Source: Streptomyces sp. Tu 3180
Lineage (GTDB): Bacteria > Actinomycetota > Actinomycetes > Streptomycetales > Streptomycetaceae
Reading direction: 5' to 3'
DNA length: 64,000 nucleotides
Assembly (NCBI RefSeq): GCF_009852415.1
Contig: NZ_WOXS01000002.1
Span: 3,884,001-3,948,000 of the forward strand
The notes below the pieces were generated by a model. That model was not told the DNA's origin, searched no databases, and saw only the letters and a program-made list of their open reading frames with translations. Below, piece by piece: positions 16,298-24,535 of the stretch (within the stretch, counting starts at the first letter, position 1; every line of letters begins with the position of its first letter). Both the position numbers and the translations under genes were made by a program.

Positions 16298-16712
16298 CGG
16301 CTGTGGACCCCTCGCCGTCCCGGAACTCGATCAACACCTCGCTGTCGACGAGGTGGACCCGGCACTCGTAGCAGTCCGCCAGAACCGCATCAGCATGCCG
16401 TGCCACCAGACCGGCCTCCACGGCGGTCGAAGGCACTGCGGGGTTTCCCCAGAACACGACTGCCGGCTCGTCCGGGCCTGCCAACTCGAGCAGCGTCTTC
16501 CGGAGTTGCGCACCGTCGAACGCCGGGGAGCTCCGGAGTGCTTCAGCACCTCGCCAGTCCAGTCGAGAGGATCCCCCGGCACCGAAGCGGCTCGGGCTCA
16601 GCGCAGCAAACGTCCTGTCCTCGTCGTAGGAGAGAACCACGGCCGCGTCACCGAGGGCTTCCCAGCAGGCCCGCGAGCGCACTGGCCTCCGTCCCGTAGC
16701 CGGCTTCAGCAC
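16281..16712 (-). CDS. Hypothetical protein in variable island
   Basis: 143 residues from a GTG at 16712 with a purine-rich GGAGGGGAAGGG stretch upstream. The sequence is soluble, mixed alpha/beta, with a pair of Cys near 118 and 120 ('LADCYECRVHLVDSEVLIEF'); no signal peptide or membrane helix. I do not recognise a family. Its 3' end overlaps the start of the integrase remnant by a few bases. It may be a cargo gene of the decayed element or a truncated gene. Confidence 0.45.
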   Translation of the reverse strand: MLKPATGRRPVRSRACWEALGDAAVVLSYDEDRTFAALSPSRFGAGGSSRLDWRGAEALRSSPAFDGAQLRKTLLELAGPDEPAVVFWGNPAVPSTAVEAGLVARHADAVLADCYECRVHLVDSEVLIEFRDGEGSTAGRVPR

Positions 16713-16855
16713 CCACGGCCCTTCCCCTCCCTGCCCTCGCCACCTTCCACAGCGTCAGCAGTCACCCGGCTCATCAGGTCGTGCGGCAACCAGCCCTGAG
16801 ATACGCCCACCGCCCCTGCGCCACCGACCGAGTGGCGACTTCCTCCACGGGTTTC

Positions 16856-16928
16856 AAGTCCCCTGCCCGCGGTTTCGCCGCGAGCAGGGAGTTTGTGGCT
16901 GTGCTGGGACGGTCGCCGGGACGTCAGG
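16856..16928. repeat. Imperfect 73-bp direct repeat, right copy
   Basis: Same orientation as 15654-15726. This copy has its own hairpin potential (CCCTGC...GCAGGG) and spans the stop codon of the following left-pointing gene. The two copies may be attachment-site remnants or a duplicated terminator region. Confidence 0.6.
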
Positions 16929-17418
16929 TGTCGACGGTCCGGCGCCAGACGTAGGTGCCGGGAGAAGTCTCGGCGACCTCCTGGTGGTAGGCGTCGCGTA
17001 CGCGGGCGAGCAGGGCCCGCTGCTCGTCGGCCCACCCCGTCGGCAGCGCGCTCAAGGGGACGGTGACGGTGACCCCTGACGCGGGCCCGTCGTGCACGGA
17101 CACCGACATCCGGCCGTGACCGTCGGGCTCGAGCGTCAGGGACGGAGTCCGCCCGGAGTCGAGCCACAGGGCGGACCGCCCGGACTCCAGGGCCGCCAGG
17201 GTGTCTTCCCAGTCCTCCAGGTCCTCGGGGAGGAGGGTCACCGGAAAGACCGCGTCGAGTGGCTCCGCCGCGACGACGATCTCGCATTCGAGGAAGTCGT
17301 GGCCGAACAGGACGCCGGGCTGTGAGCGGCCCAGTACCCGCACGGCGACGCCGTGTCCGCCGGTTCCCTGCCCGTCGGCCAGGTGTATCAAGTCGATGAC
17401 GCCGTCCGTCGAGTCCAT
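16924..17418 (-). CDS. DUF5959-like hypothetical protein
   Basis: 164 residues from the ATG at 17418; the upstream part of the longer open frame is Arg/Pro-rich and not protein-like. Motifs such as 'DLIHLADGQG', 'VAVRVLGRSQPGVL', 'HDFLECEIVVAAE' and 'LLPEDLEDWEDTL' resemble a Streptomyces-specific family I associate with DUF5959. It is predicted to be a cytoplasmic beta-rich protein with no known catalytic residues. Its stop lies in the right copy of the 73-bp repeat. Function unknown. Confidence 0.6.
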   Translation of the reverse strand: MDSTDGVIDLIHLADGQGTGGHGVAVRVLGRSQPGVLFGHDFLECEIVVAAEPLDAVFPVTLLPEDLEDWEDTLAALESGRSALWLDSGRTPSLTLEPDGHGRMSVSVHDGPASGVTVTVPLSALPTGWADEQRALLARVRDAYHQEVAETSPGTYVWRRTVDT

Positions 17419-17737
17419 GGATTCCTTCCCGGTGACGAGGCTGCGAGCATCCTGCCGGACCGCGGCGGGCGTCACGGCCCGGGGCCCGGGGGGCAGCCGG
17501 TGAAGGCAGACGCCTGCCACGGCTTCGCCGCCTCGGTCCCGGGCGGAGTTCGATGGGACCGAAGCTCCTTCCCAAGGAGCGGGCGGGCGGCGCTCGCGTG
17601 GTGGACGGCGGATGCCGCTGCCGCCTCCCTTCCGGGTGGGGCCGGGTGGTCCGGTGTGTCGTCGCGTATGTCCGTGGCGGTGGCGGGTAGGCACCCTCCC
17701 GTACGGGGGCGTCGTGGAAGTGGCCGGAGAGCGAGGG
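17419..17737. other. Divergent intergenic region
   Basis: 319 nt between the left-pointing DUF5959-like gene and the right-pointing VOC gene. It must contain both promoters. No strong palindrome or RNA structure was seen. Confidence 0.4.
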
Positions 17738-18121
17738 GTGTCGGAAGTGATCCGAAAGCTGCAGGCGGTCGCGCTGGACTGTGCCGACCCGGCACGGCTC
17801 GCCGAGTTCTACGCGGAACTGCTCGGCGGCCGGGTGGTCACGGACCCGGAGGATCCCGACTGGGTCGAGGTGCACGGGTTCGAGGGGACGCCGCTGGCCT
17901 GTCAGCGGGTGGACGGTTACCGACCGCCCGAATGGCCCGGCCAGGAGCGTCCGCAACAGCTCCACCTGGACTTCGACGTGGACGACCTCGAGGGGGAGGA
18001 GAAGCGGGCGCTCGCCCTCGGCGCGACCGTGCTGGAGCGGACGGACCAGCTCCGTCCGGAGGCCAACTGGCGGGTCTACGCGGACCCGGCCGGTCATCCG
18101 TTCTGCCTCTGCCTCCACTGA
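17738..18121 (+). CDS. VOC (glyoxalase/bleomycin-resistance fold) protein
   Basis: 127 residues from GTG 17738, which has GGAG 8 nt upstream; GTG 17747 (nine bases later, with its own GAGGGG) is an equally good start. The vicinal-oxygen-chelate fold is shown by the paired beta-alpha-beta repeats 'VALDCADPARLAEFYAELLG' and the C-terminal 'WRVYADPAGHPFCLCLH'. Metal-ligand-like His in 'LHLDFDVDDL' is present. Members are dioxygenases, lyases or drug-binding proteins; this short single-domain form cannot be assigned. It precedes a broken acetyltransferase. Confidence 0.75.
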   Translation: MSEVIRKLQAVALDCADPARLAEFYAELLGGRVVTDPEDPDWVEVHGFEGTPLACQRVDGYRPPEWPGQERPQQLHLDFDVDDLEGEEKRALALGATVLERTDQLRPEANWRVYADPAGHPFCLCLH

Positions 18122-18202
18122 CTCCACCGGGCCCGCCGCACGGGCCGGGCCGCCCTCCTGTTTCGGTTGCCGCGGGCCGATCCGGTCGGACAGGAAGCCC
18201 GC

Positions 18203-18689
18203 ATGCTGAAGGGCGACAAGGTCGGGCTGAGGGCCCGGCACGAGGACGACATCCCGGTCCTGCGGGCCGAGCTCTACGACGACGTGGTCAACGCCTCGCG
18301 GGCCGAGTCGGGGCCGTGGCGGCCGATCACGCCCGGCTCGAAGGACCCTCGGCTCGTGGTGGACGACAAGGAGCAGAAGCACGTCCCGTTCTCCGTGGTG
18401 GAGCGGGACGGCGGCACGCTGATCGGCGCCGCGACGCTGTGGGGCATCGACAACCACAACCGGTCCGCGGTCCGCGCACATCGGGCCGGGGCTGTTGCCG
18501 TCCTCGCGCGGCAAGGGCCACGGCACCGACGTGGTCGCGGTGCGAGGAGCCGGCTGCCGTGTGGCCGGCCTGCGAGTCGTTTCGGCGCGCCGGTCCCCGG
18601 CGGCGGGGCTGCGCCGGCGGGTCCGCGACGGTCCGACGTGCGGGTACGCGCGTCCCCGGCCATCACGGTCATGCGCCGCTCATGCGTGA
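18203..18689 (+). pseudogene. GNAT acetyltransferase broken by a 7-bp tandem duplication
   Basis: The first 90 codons read as a normal GNAT enzyme ('KVGLRARHEDDIPVLRAELY', 'GTLIGAATLWGIDNHNRSA'). CGGTCCG at 18461-18467 is immediately repeated at 18468-18474. Removing one copy restores 'NRSA-HIG.GLLPSSRGKGHG', which is the acetyl-CoA-binding loop of the family. Downstream of this, the restored frame also decays after 'TDVVAV', losing the final beta strands. ATG 18203 has AGGAAG upstream. It was once a complete gene and is now inactive unless frameshifting occurs. Confidence 0.8.
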
Positions 18690-18804
18690 AGGTGAGGCAT
18701 CTCCCCAGGGGCCCTGGCGGCGAGGGCCGCCCTCGGGCAAGCCCTCGCTCCGCACAGGACGGGAGACGGTCCGCCCGGCACGTGGGCCGGCTCCCCGTCC
18801 CTGC

Positions 18805-19284
18805 TCACTCGACCGGGGACTGCCGGCTGCGGTCCCTGACCGCCTTCTCGATGATGCGCGCACACGTGGTGAACACTTCGACCTGATCAGGGGTCAGGTC
18901 GCGTACGGAGACCTGCTCGAGGGAGCGCCACATGCCGGCGATGGGCTCCTTCAGGGCACGGCCGGCATCGGTGAGGCGGACCACCATGACCCGCCGGTCG
19001 TGGGGAGCGGGCTCCCGGGTGAGCAGCCCTGCTTCCTGCATGCGCCGCAGGGACTTGGAGACGGTGGAGTGGTCGAGGCCGACCCGCTCCAGCAGTTCCG
19101 CCTGGGTCAGGCCATCGTGGTCGAAGAGCTGCATCAGCAGCAGTTCCTGCCCCGGGTGCAGATTCATGGCGCGCAGCATGGCGGCGGCATGGCCGCGGTG
19201 GGCGCGGGCGAGCTGGAAGATGGCGTAGCTCAACGGCCCCTCGCCCGCCGCGTCCGGCAGCTCCGGTGAGGTGGTGTCTGACAT
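18805..19284 (-). CDS. MarR-family transcriptional regulator
   Basis: 159 residues with the winged-helix core of MarR proteins: 'LHPGQELLLMQLFDHDGLTQ' leads into recognition helix 'LDHSTVSKSLRRMQEAGLL' and the wing 'REPAPHDRRVMVVRLTDAG'. Such dimers repress transport or detoxification genes until a small phenolic or oxidant binds. It is the second gene after an NAD(P)H oxidoreductase, 36 nt apart on the same strand, and two similar palindromes precede that operon, so it probably regulates itself and the oxidoreductase. Confidence 0.9.
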   Translation of the reverse strand: MSDTTSPELPDAAGEGPLSYAIFQLARAHRGHAAAMLRAMNLHPGQELLLMQLFDHDGLTQAELLERVGLDHSTVSKSLRRMQEAGLLTREPAPHDRRVMVVRLTDAGRALKEPIAGMWRSLEQVSVRDLTPDQVEVFTTCARIIEKAVRDRSRQSPVE

Positions 19285-19320
19285 TGCTGCTCCCTCGTCA
19301 CACGGAGAGTGGGTGACGGA

Positions 19321-20235
19321 TCAGTTGACGGTGAGGACGATCTTGCCTCGGTTGTGGCCCGCGTCGCTGGCCTGCTGGGCCCTGGCCGCTTCGGCGAGCG
19401 GGTAGGTGGCGCTGATCGTGGTGACCAGTGTGCCGTCCGCGGCCTGCCGGGCGAGTTCGGCGAGGCGGGCGGCGGAGCGGCGCTGGGGGCCCTCGGCGAA
19501 GACGATGCCCAGTTCGGCGGCGCGGAAGTCGGCGGTGGTGACGATCCGGTCGGTGCCGCCGCGCAGGGTGACGGAGTCCTCCAGCGCGCCCTTGCCGGCG
19601 GCGTCGAAGACGGCGTCCACCCCTTCGGGGGCGACTTCACGGACCCGCTCGACCAGGTTGTCCCCGTACACCAGCGCGGTCGCGCCGAGCGAGGCGACGT
19701 ACTCCTGGTTGGCCGGTCCGGCGGTGCCGATGACGCGGGCGCCGCGGGCGACGGCCAGCTGAACGGCGATGGTGCCGAGCGCGCCGGACGCGCCATGGAT
19801 CAGCAGCGTCTCGCCGGAGGCGACGCCCAGCAGGTCCAGGACCCGTTCGGCGCCGTCACCGGCCACCGGCAGGGCGACGGCGTGCTTCCAGTCCAGACCG
19901 GCCGGCCTGGGCGCGAGGACGGCCGCGGACGCCAGGGCGTACTGCGCGTAGGAGCCGGTGTCGGACCAGCCCAGCACCTCGTCCCCCACCTTCAGGTGCT
20001 CGACGCCCTCACCGACGGCGTCGACCACACCGGCGATCTCCCCACCCGGCACGGCGGGCAGCGTGGTCGGGAAGACGGCCTCCATGCCACCGGAGCGGAT
20101 CTTGCCGTCCACCGGGTTGACGCCGACAGCCCGGACGCGCACGCGGACCTGGCCGGGGCCGGGCTGGGGGATGTCGATCTCCGCCTCGTGCAGGACCTCG
20201 GTGCCGCCGAACGTGTCGAAAACGATGGCCTTCAT
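19321..20235 (-). CDS. Zinc-independent quinone oxidoreductase-like MDR enzyme
   Basis: 304 residues. A medium-chain dehydrogenase/reductase with an N-terminal GroES-like domain ('VRAVGVNPVDGKIRSGG') and a Rossmann domain with the NADPH loop 'LLIHGASGALGTIAVQLA'. The structural and catalytic zinc Cys residues are missing, as in QOR/crotonyl-reductase types, so it likely reduces quinones or enones using NADPH. The ATG at 20235 is chosen because the family begins MKAIVF. It is the first gene of an operon with marR, controlled by MarR-type palindromes 40-90 nt upstream. Confidence 0.88.
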   Translation of the reverse strand: MKAIVFDTFGGTEVLHEAEIDIPQPGPGQVRVRVRAVGVNPVDGKIRSGGMEAVFPTTLPAVPGGEIAGVVDAVGEGVEHLKVGDEVLGWSDTGSYAQYALASAAVLAPRPAGLDWKHAVALPVAGDGAERVLDLLGVASGETLLIHGASGALGTIAVQLAVARGARVIGTAGPANQEYVASLGATALVYGDNLVERVREVAPEGVDAVFDAAGKGALEDSVTLRGGTDRIVTTADFRAAELGIVFAEGPQRRSAARLAELARQAADGTLVTTISATYPLAEAARAQQASDAGHNRGKIVLTVN

Positions 20236-20276
20236 GACTGCTCTCCTCGCAGTGGGACGCCGCGCCGGCCACATTC

Positions 20277-20325
20277 TGTGGCCAGCCACATAAAAGTAGC
20301 ACCGTTTATGTGGCTAGCCAAGTAA
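20277..20325. promoter_or_regulatory. Twin palindromic operator, probable MarR sites
   Basis: TGTGGCCAGCCACA (20277-20290) is a 6-2-6 perfect palindrome. A second, related imperfect palindrome, TTATGTGGC-TA-GCCAAGTAA, lies at 20306-20325. They are on one side of the oxidoreductase-marR operon and share the core TGGCNAGCCA or TGGCTAGCCA. This layout fits MarR dimers repressing the operon; not experimentally shown here. Confidence 0.65.
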
Positions 20326-20711
20326 TTGCCGCGAGGAGGATCCCGGGAGCGATCCGGCTGTCGTCACACGGTCGCTCGACGACAGGCGGGGTCCGGTTCT
20401 CCGCGCGAAAGGGCGCTCCCGGTGGCGGCCCTCGCCCACGAGCGGGCCCCGACCGGCCGGCGGCCCGCCGCCGGCTCCTCGCCCGCCGCCGCCCGCCGCC
20501 GGCAGCTCGAAGGCGCCCGGGCGGTGAGGCGCCCGAAAACCAGTGGAACGGCGCCGCCGCGCGCCCTACCGTGCTGCCGGACCAAGTCGCCCAGTCAAGG
20601 ACCGGCCGTTGTACACCTCGTGAGACCTCCCGAGCGCTGATGCGTCGCGCGTCGCCCCCGTGCGCCGCGCTCCTTTCTGCTGCGGACTTCTCACGAAACC
20701 GGTGTACTCCC
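20326..20711. other. Intergenic region upstream of DUF1062 gene
   Basis: 386 nt of very GC-rich sequence with several CCG/GCC-rich runs (about 20440-20510) and no supported gene. The promoter of the DUF1062 gene is expected here but not identified. Confidence 0.35.
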
Positions 20712-21260
20712 GTGCTCGAAAACTGGGTGGTCGTACCCACCTGCCTGCCGCTCGTTCGTCTCCGTTGCCACGCGTGCGCGTCCGGGCGCTTCCGGGCGAG
20801 CGGCAAGTTCCGCGTCAACGCCCACCACAAGCTCCTCGACGCCTGGCTCCTCGTGCTCTGCACCTCCTGCGGGGAGACCGCGAAGCTCACGCTCCTGGAA
20901 CGGACGAACGTGCGCTCCGTACGGCCTGAGCTGCTGGACCGGCTGCACGACAACGACCCCGGCCTGACTGCCGAGTTGCTCCAGGATCCGGTCGTGCGGC
21001 GCCGGAACCGCATCACCCTCGACTGGGACGGCGCCTGGCGTCTCGACACCCGCGGGCCGGTTCACCCGGGCCGCGAGGCGATCGACGTCTCGGTCCGCTT
21101 CGCGGCGCGGATCCCGGTCCGGCCGGTGCGGCTGATCGCCGAAGGCTGCGGTCTTGCGCGGGCCGAGGTGGAGAGGCTGGTCGCGGAGGGGAGACTCGTC
21201 TCGGCCGTCCGGCTGAGCGGCAAGCTCTCCGGTGACTTCACCTTCACGCTCAAGCGCTGA
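20712..21260 (+). CDS. DUF1062 family protein
   Basis: 182 residues from a GTG at 20712 ('VLENWVVVPTCLPLV'). The N-terminal half has two CxxC pairs, 'CHAC' and 'CTSC', spaced about 40 residues apart, forming a likely zinc ribbon as in DUF1062. 'KFRVNAHHKLLDAWLL' and 'LTLLERTNVRSVRPELLDRL' are the family's conserved stretches. The C-terminal half ('RLIAEGCGLARAEVERLVAE') resembles an S4-like RNA-binding helix pair. No catalytic role is known. There is no clear ribosome site, so the start is taken from homology. A perfect palindromic terminator follows. Confidence 0.8.
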   Translation: MLENWVVVPTCLPLVRLRCHACASGRFRASGKFRVNAHHKLLDAWLLVLCTSCGETAKLTLLERTNVRSVRPELLDRLHDNDPGLTAELLQDPVVRRRNRITLDWDGAWRLDTRGPVHPGREAIDVSVRFAARIPVRPVRLIAEGCGLARAEVERLVAEGRLVSAVRLSGKLSGDFTFTLKR

Positions 21261-21272
21261 GCCCCCTCGGCG

Positions 21273-21310
21273 CCGGGGCCTGTCCGGCGGATCCGCCGGA
21301 CAGGCCCCGG
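21273..21310 (+). terminator. 38-nt perfect palindrome after DUF1062 gene
   Basis: Every base from 21273 to 21291 pairs with 21292-21310 about a GGATCC centre. It lies 12 nt after the stop codon and can act as terminator. Confidence 0.75.
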
Positions 21311-21506
21311 TACCGGAAGGCCCTGACGACGGCGTCGCCCGCGGAGGCCGTGCGGGAGCAGAAGGGAGCGGGACCCTCGGCCGGGCCGCCTCCCACAGAG
21401 GTCGTCGAAGGAGGCCGCGGCCGGGAACCGCACCGCCTCCCGGACCCGGGCGGGGCGGAGCACCGGGAACGAGGGCCGGTCGCGGCCGGCGGCGTGCCCG
21501 GTCGGC

Positions 21507-21581
21507 TCAGGCGTTGGGACGCTTGCCGTGGTTGGCCTTCTTCTTCTTGCGGCGGCGCCGCTTGTTGCCTCGTGTGGACAT
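21507..21581 (-). CDS. 50S ribosomal protein bL37 (24 residues)
   Basis: A 24-residue, extremely basic protein: MSTRGNKRRRRKKKK followed by ANHGKRPNA. The C-terminal 'KANHGKRPN' is the hallmark of actinobacterial bL37, first seen in mycobacterial ribosome structures, where it sits deep in the 23S rRNA of the large subunit. The length matches exactly. GGGAGA lies 8 nt before the ATG, and TAGACT, a -10-like element, lies further upstream near 21620. It is monocistronic between convergent or divergent neighbours and easily missed by gene finders because of its size. Confidence 0.88.
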   Translation of the reverse strand: MSTRGNKRRRRKKKKANHGKRPNA

Positions 21582-21791
21582 GGCACACATCTCCCTGAAC
21601 AGGACTTTTCCGACTTTTTCAGTCTAGCTTCGTCCCGGGGGGCCCACATCGGCGGCGCCCCGGCCGCGGCGCCTGTGCCGGCGGACGCGGGGGCGGTGCC
21701 GCAACCGCCCGGGACGCCGTGCGGCCGACCTCCCCCGTCCGCCTCCGCACGCCTCCGCCGGATCGGTCGCCGGCCGGGGCACAGTGGGGGC

Positions 21792-22217
21792 ATGGAGGCA
21801 GACGACAGGAACCTTCTGGCCCGGGGACGCGTGGCGACCAGGCTGCCGGCCCAGGACCTGGAGCGGGCGCGGCGTTTCTACTCGGAGAAGCTCGGTCTGG
21901 AGCCCGTCGACGAGCGGCCGGGCGGGCTGCTGTACCGGTGCGGCGACACGGAGTTCGCCGTGTTCCGGTCGACGGGGGCCTCGCCCGGCACCTTCACGCA
22001 GATGGGATGGCAGGTCGACGACCTCGAAGCGGTGGTGGCGGAGCTGAGGCGGCGCGGCGTGGTGTTCGAGGTGGTCGACGTGCCGGGCATCCGGACGAAG
22101 GACGGGATCGCCGAGATCGAGGGGAACTACCCGAGCAAGGGCGCCAGGGGCGAACGCGGCGCCTGGTTCCGTGACAGCGAGGGGAACCTGCTGGGCATCG
22201 GCGAGCTCGTCGTGTGA
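21792..22217 (+). CDS. VOC family protein
   Basis: 141 residues. The glyoxalase-like fold is evident in 'RLPAQDLERARRFYSEKLGL' at the N-terminus and 'GAWFRDSEGNLLGIGELV' at the C-terminus. Both halves of the VOC repeat are present, but the metal-binding His of the first strand is replaced, so a ligand-binding or lyase role without classic metal chemistry is possible. ATG 21792 is the start, in a weak ribosome-site context (GTGGGGGC). The neighbouring FG-GAP gene converges 39 nt away. Confidence 0.78.
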   Translation: MEADDRNLLARGRVATRLPAQDLERARRFYSEKLGLEPVDERPGGLLYRCGDTEFAVFRSTGASPGTFTQMGWQVDDLEAVVAELRRRGVVFEVVDVPGIRTKDGIAEIEGNYPSKGARGERGAWFRDSEGNLLGIGELVV

Positions 22218-22256
22218 ACGCGTCCGCGGCGGGCGGACGGCGCTCCGCTCCACGCC

Positions 22257-23600
22257 CTACTGCAGGAAGGCGGACGAGACCGTGTGCCGGACGCCGGACG
22301 CCGTGATGCCGCCGGAGGTGCCGGGCAGGCGGAGGTCGTCCGTGAAGAGGTCGGCGTGACCGTCGCGGTTGGAGTCGCGCAGCCGCAGGCGCTCACCGAA
22401 GGTCGCGTTCGCCTCCGGGCCCCCGGGCACACCCGCGCTGGAGCGGCTGAAGTACTGCGACTTGGATCCGGTCAGCCCGGAGGCGCTGCCGCGCAGGACG
22501 TGGAGGGCGCCCGCGTCGGCGTGCCCGTCGAGGTTCTCCCCGGGGCTGGCGACGGCGAGGTCCGGATAGCCGTCGCGGTCGACGTCGCCCACGGAGATCC
22601 GGGCGCCGAAGCGGTCACCGGCCTCGGCGGCGCCGGCGACGCCCGAGGTGTCCTGGTTGATGCGGGCGACACTGCCGGGGCCGCCGGAGCCGCCGCGCCA
22701 GACGAGGACGCCGCCCCTGCCGTTGGCGTTGGGGTGCCCGAGGGCGATGTCCCCGTATCCGTCCTTGTCGAAGTCGGCGATCTGGGTGTCGACCTCCCCG
22801 CTGGTGTCCTCCCCGCTGCCCAGCCGGTACGTCGCGCCCCGGGTGAGCGTGCCGCCGCCGCGGACGAACCAGGCGCCGGTGACGGTGTGCTCGCTCCCGT
22901 CCACCCCGCCGACGATCACGAGGTCGGAGGCGCTGTCCTTGGTGACCTTCCCGGCGGTCAGGTGCTCGGCGGACATCGCGTCGTTGGTGAGCTGGGTGAC
23001 CCTGCCGCTGAAGCCGGACCTGGTGAACGAGCCGACGTACACGTGCGCGGTGTGGTCGTTGAGCGCGGCCAGGTCGGGTCTGCCGTCGCCGTCGAAGTCA
23101 CCGGCGGCGAGGTCGAGGCCGAACTGCCCCCACTTCCGGGCCGCCTTGTTGGCAACGGTGGTGGCGCCGGACAGACCGGACGCGGACCCCCAGACGATCA
23201 TGACCGCGCCCTGCTCGGTGCGGCCGTCGACGTCCTCGCCGTAGGAGGCGACGGCGAGGTCGGCGTACCCGTCGCGGTCGAAGTCGGCGCCGGCCATCGC
23301 GTTGCCGAACCCGTCGTCCCACTCGTTGGCGCCGGGGATGCCCGGGCTGTCCTGCGTGATGTTCTGCCTGCGGCCGTCCGGCCCGGTGGCCGTGCCGTAG
23401 ATGATGCCGACCGTTCCGGAGCCGTCGTCGCCCGCGTCGGTGACGCTGGAGCCGTACGCGTAGTCGCGGTAACCGTCCCCGTTGAAGTCGTCGGTGTACT
23501 TGGCGGGGGCCGCGGCCGCCGTGGGCGCGGTGAGGAGCGGGGTGCAGACCGCTGTCGCGAGGACGGCGGCGGTGGCGAGGACGGTGCGGGGAGCGCGCAT
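22257..23600 (-). CDS. Secreted FG-GAP repeat (integrin beta-propeller) protein
   Basis: 447 residues. A signal peptide (about 1-32, ending AAAAPA) directs export. The mature part is a chain of FG-GAP repeats, each with a calcium-loop pattern such as 'DFNGDGYRDYAYG', 'DFDRDGYADLAVA', 'DFDGDGRPDLAAL' and 'DVDRDGYPDLAVA', giving a seven-bladed propeller like integrin alpha heads. It probably binds a surface ligand or substrate. The paralogue at 25759-27213 has the same architecture. The ATG at 23600 has GGAG 4 nt upstream. A bipartite promoter-like element (CCGTACAACC, 16 nt, GGTC) lies 50-79 nt upstream. Confidence 0.88.
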   Translation of the reverse strand: MRAPRTVLATAAVLATAVCTPLLTAPTAAAAPAKYTDDFNGDGYRDYAYGSSVTDAGDDGSGTVGIIYGTATGPDGRRQNITQDSPGIPGANEWDDGFGNAMAGADFDRDGYADLAVASYGEDVDGRTEQGAVMIVWGSASGLSGATTVANKAARKWGQFGLDLAAGDFDGDGRPDLAALNDHTAHVYVGSFTRSGFSGRVTQLTNDAMSAEHLTAGKVTKDSASDLVIVGGVDGSEHTVTGAWFVRGGGTLTRGATYRLGSGEDTSGEVDTQIADFDKDGYGDIALGHPNANGRGGVLVWRGGSGGPGSVARINQDTSGVAGAAEAGDRFGARISVGDVDRDGYPDLAVASPGENLDGHADAGALHVLRGSASGLTGSKSQYFSRSSAGVPGGPEANATFGERLRLRDSNRDGHADLFTDDLRLPGTSGGITASGVRHTVSSAFLQ

Positions 23601-23649
23601 GATTCTCCGTTGTCCGAGGAGGGCGCCGGCGCCCTCGACCGGGGTCTTC

Positions 23650-23679
23650 GACCCGTCCGCACGTCGAATGGTTGTACGG
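23650..23679 (-). promoter_or_regulatory. ECF-like promoter for FG-GAP gene (copy 1 of 3)
   Basis: On the minus strand CCGTACAACC (23670-23679) is followed after exactly 16 nt by GGTC (23650-23653). The same two elements at the same spacing precede the secreted-protein genes at 25759 and 31798. The CAACC core with a GTC-type -10 at 16-nt spacing is typical of ECF sigma factor promoters. Confidence 0.6.
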
Positions 23680-23844
23680 CGTACGGCAATGGACACGGCC
23701 GGCGGGCCCGCGCCGGGGGGAGATCCGCGCGGGGGACGCCCCCGCGCTCCCCGCCGCGCCGGGCACACAAGGAACACCGGGTGCGCGGACGCGACCGGTC
23801 CGCCGGCCCCTCCCGGGGGCCGTTCTGCGCGTCGTTCCCGCTCG

Positions 23845-24387
23845 TCAGCGTGATCCGCTCCCGCCGGGCCGGCCGCCCGGCCCTTCCCCGGCCCGGACCG
23901 GTACGTCGGCGGGCCCCGCGAGCGGCACCTCCGCCCAGACCGTCTTGCCCACGGGGTCGCGGGGCTCCGAGCCCCAGCGTTCGGCCAGGACGTCCACCAG
24001 GAGCAGGCCCCGGCCGGACTCGCCGTCGGGACACGAGGTGGGCGGAGCCTGCGGTGGCCGTTTCGCGGCGGCGGCGTCGGCGACCTCGATCCGCACCAGG
24101 CCCGACGCCTCGTCGAGGACGAGCCGGAGACGGAAGTCGCGCCCCGGGACGCGGCCGTGCCGCACGGCGTTCGCGGCGAGTTCGCCGACGACCAGGGCGA
24201 CCGCGCACGCCCCGTCCGTCGCCGGTGGGTGTCCCCACTCCTCCATGCACCGCACGGCGAGACACCGGGCGAGGTGCGCGCCCCTGGGGGAGGAGACGAA
24301 CTGTGCCGTGAGCTCGCGTTGCCGGGTTGCTCCGGCGTCCCTTCGCGGGTGCCTGCCGTCCGATGCGGTGGTCGTTCCTGTCAGCAC
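23845..24387 (-). CDS. RsbW/SpoIIAB-like ATP-binding protein
   Basis: 180 residues with a HATPase_c anti-sigma-type fold: N-box 'VVGELAANAVRHG' and G-box 'CPDGESGRGLLLVDVLAERWG'. A ~20-residue polar N-terminus and a Pro/Gly-rich C-terminal tail flank it. In Streptomyces such proteins often sit beside a WhiJ-type regulator and a DUF397 protein (abaA/whiJ-like loci); here the WhiJ-like gene is divergent 148 nt away. A kinase role toward an anti-anti-sigma partner is possible but not shown. The ATG at 24387 is taken. Confidence 0.82.
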   Translation of the reverse strand: MLTGTTTASDGRHPRRDAGATRQRELTAQFVSSPRGAHLARCLAVRCMEEWGHPPATDGACAVALVVGELAANAVRHGRVPGRDFRLRLVLDEASGLVRIEVADAAAAKRPPQAPPTSCPDGESGRGLLLVDVLAERWGSEPRDPVGKTVWAEVPLAGPADVPVRAGEGPGGRPGGSGSR

Positions 24388-24535
24388 GGCGTATCCGTCC
24401 TTGCCTGGTGAGCCCTGAGACGTCTCTCACTGCGTACGAGTCGTCACGTTCCGTGCTCAAGGATGACGCGATCCCCCTACGCCCGGAAGGTGACGCAGCA
24501 TTACCTTTCGGTTGGTAAAGGACGGAAGTGGCGCC

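Noticed and set aside
16845..16880. tRNA T-arm-like sequence (ACGGG-TTTCAAG-TCCCC)
   Set aside because: No matching acceptor, D or anticodon arms could be found upstream; too weak to call a tRNA or tRNA fragment.
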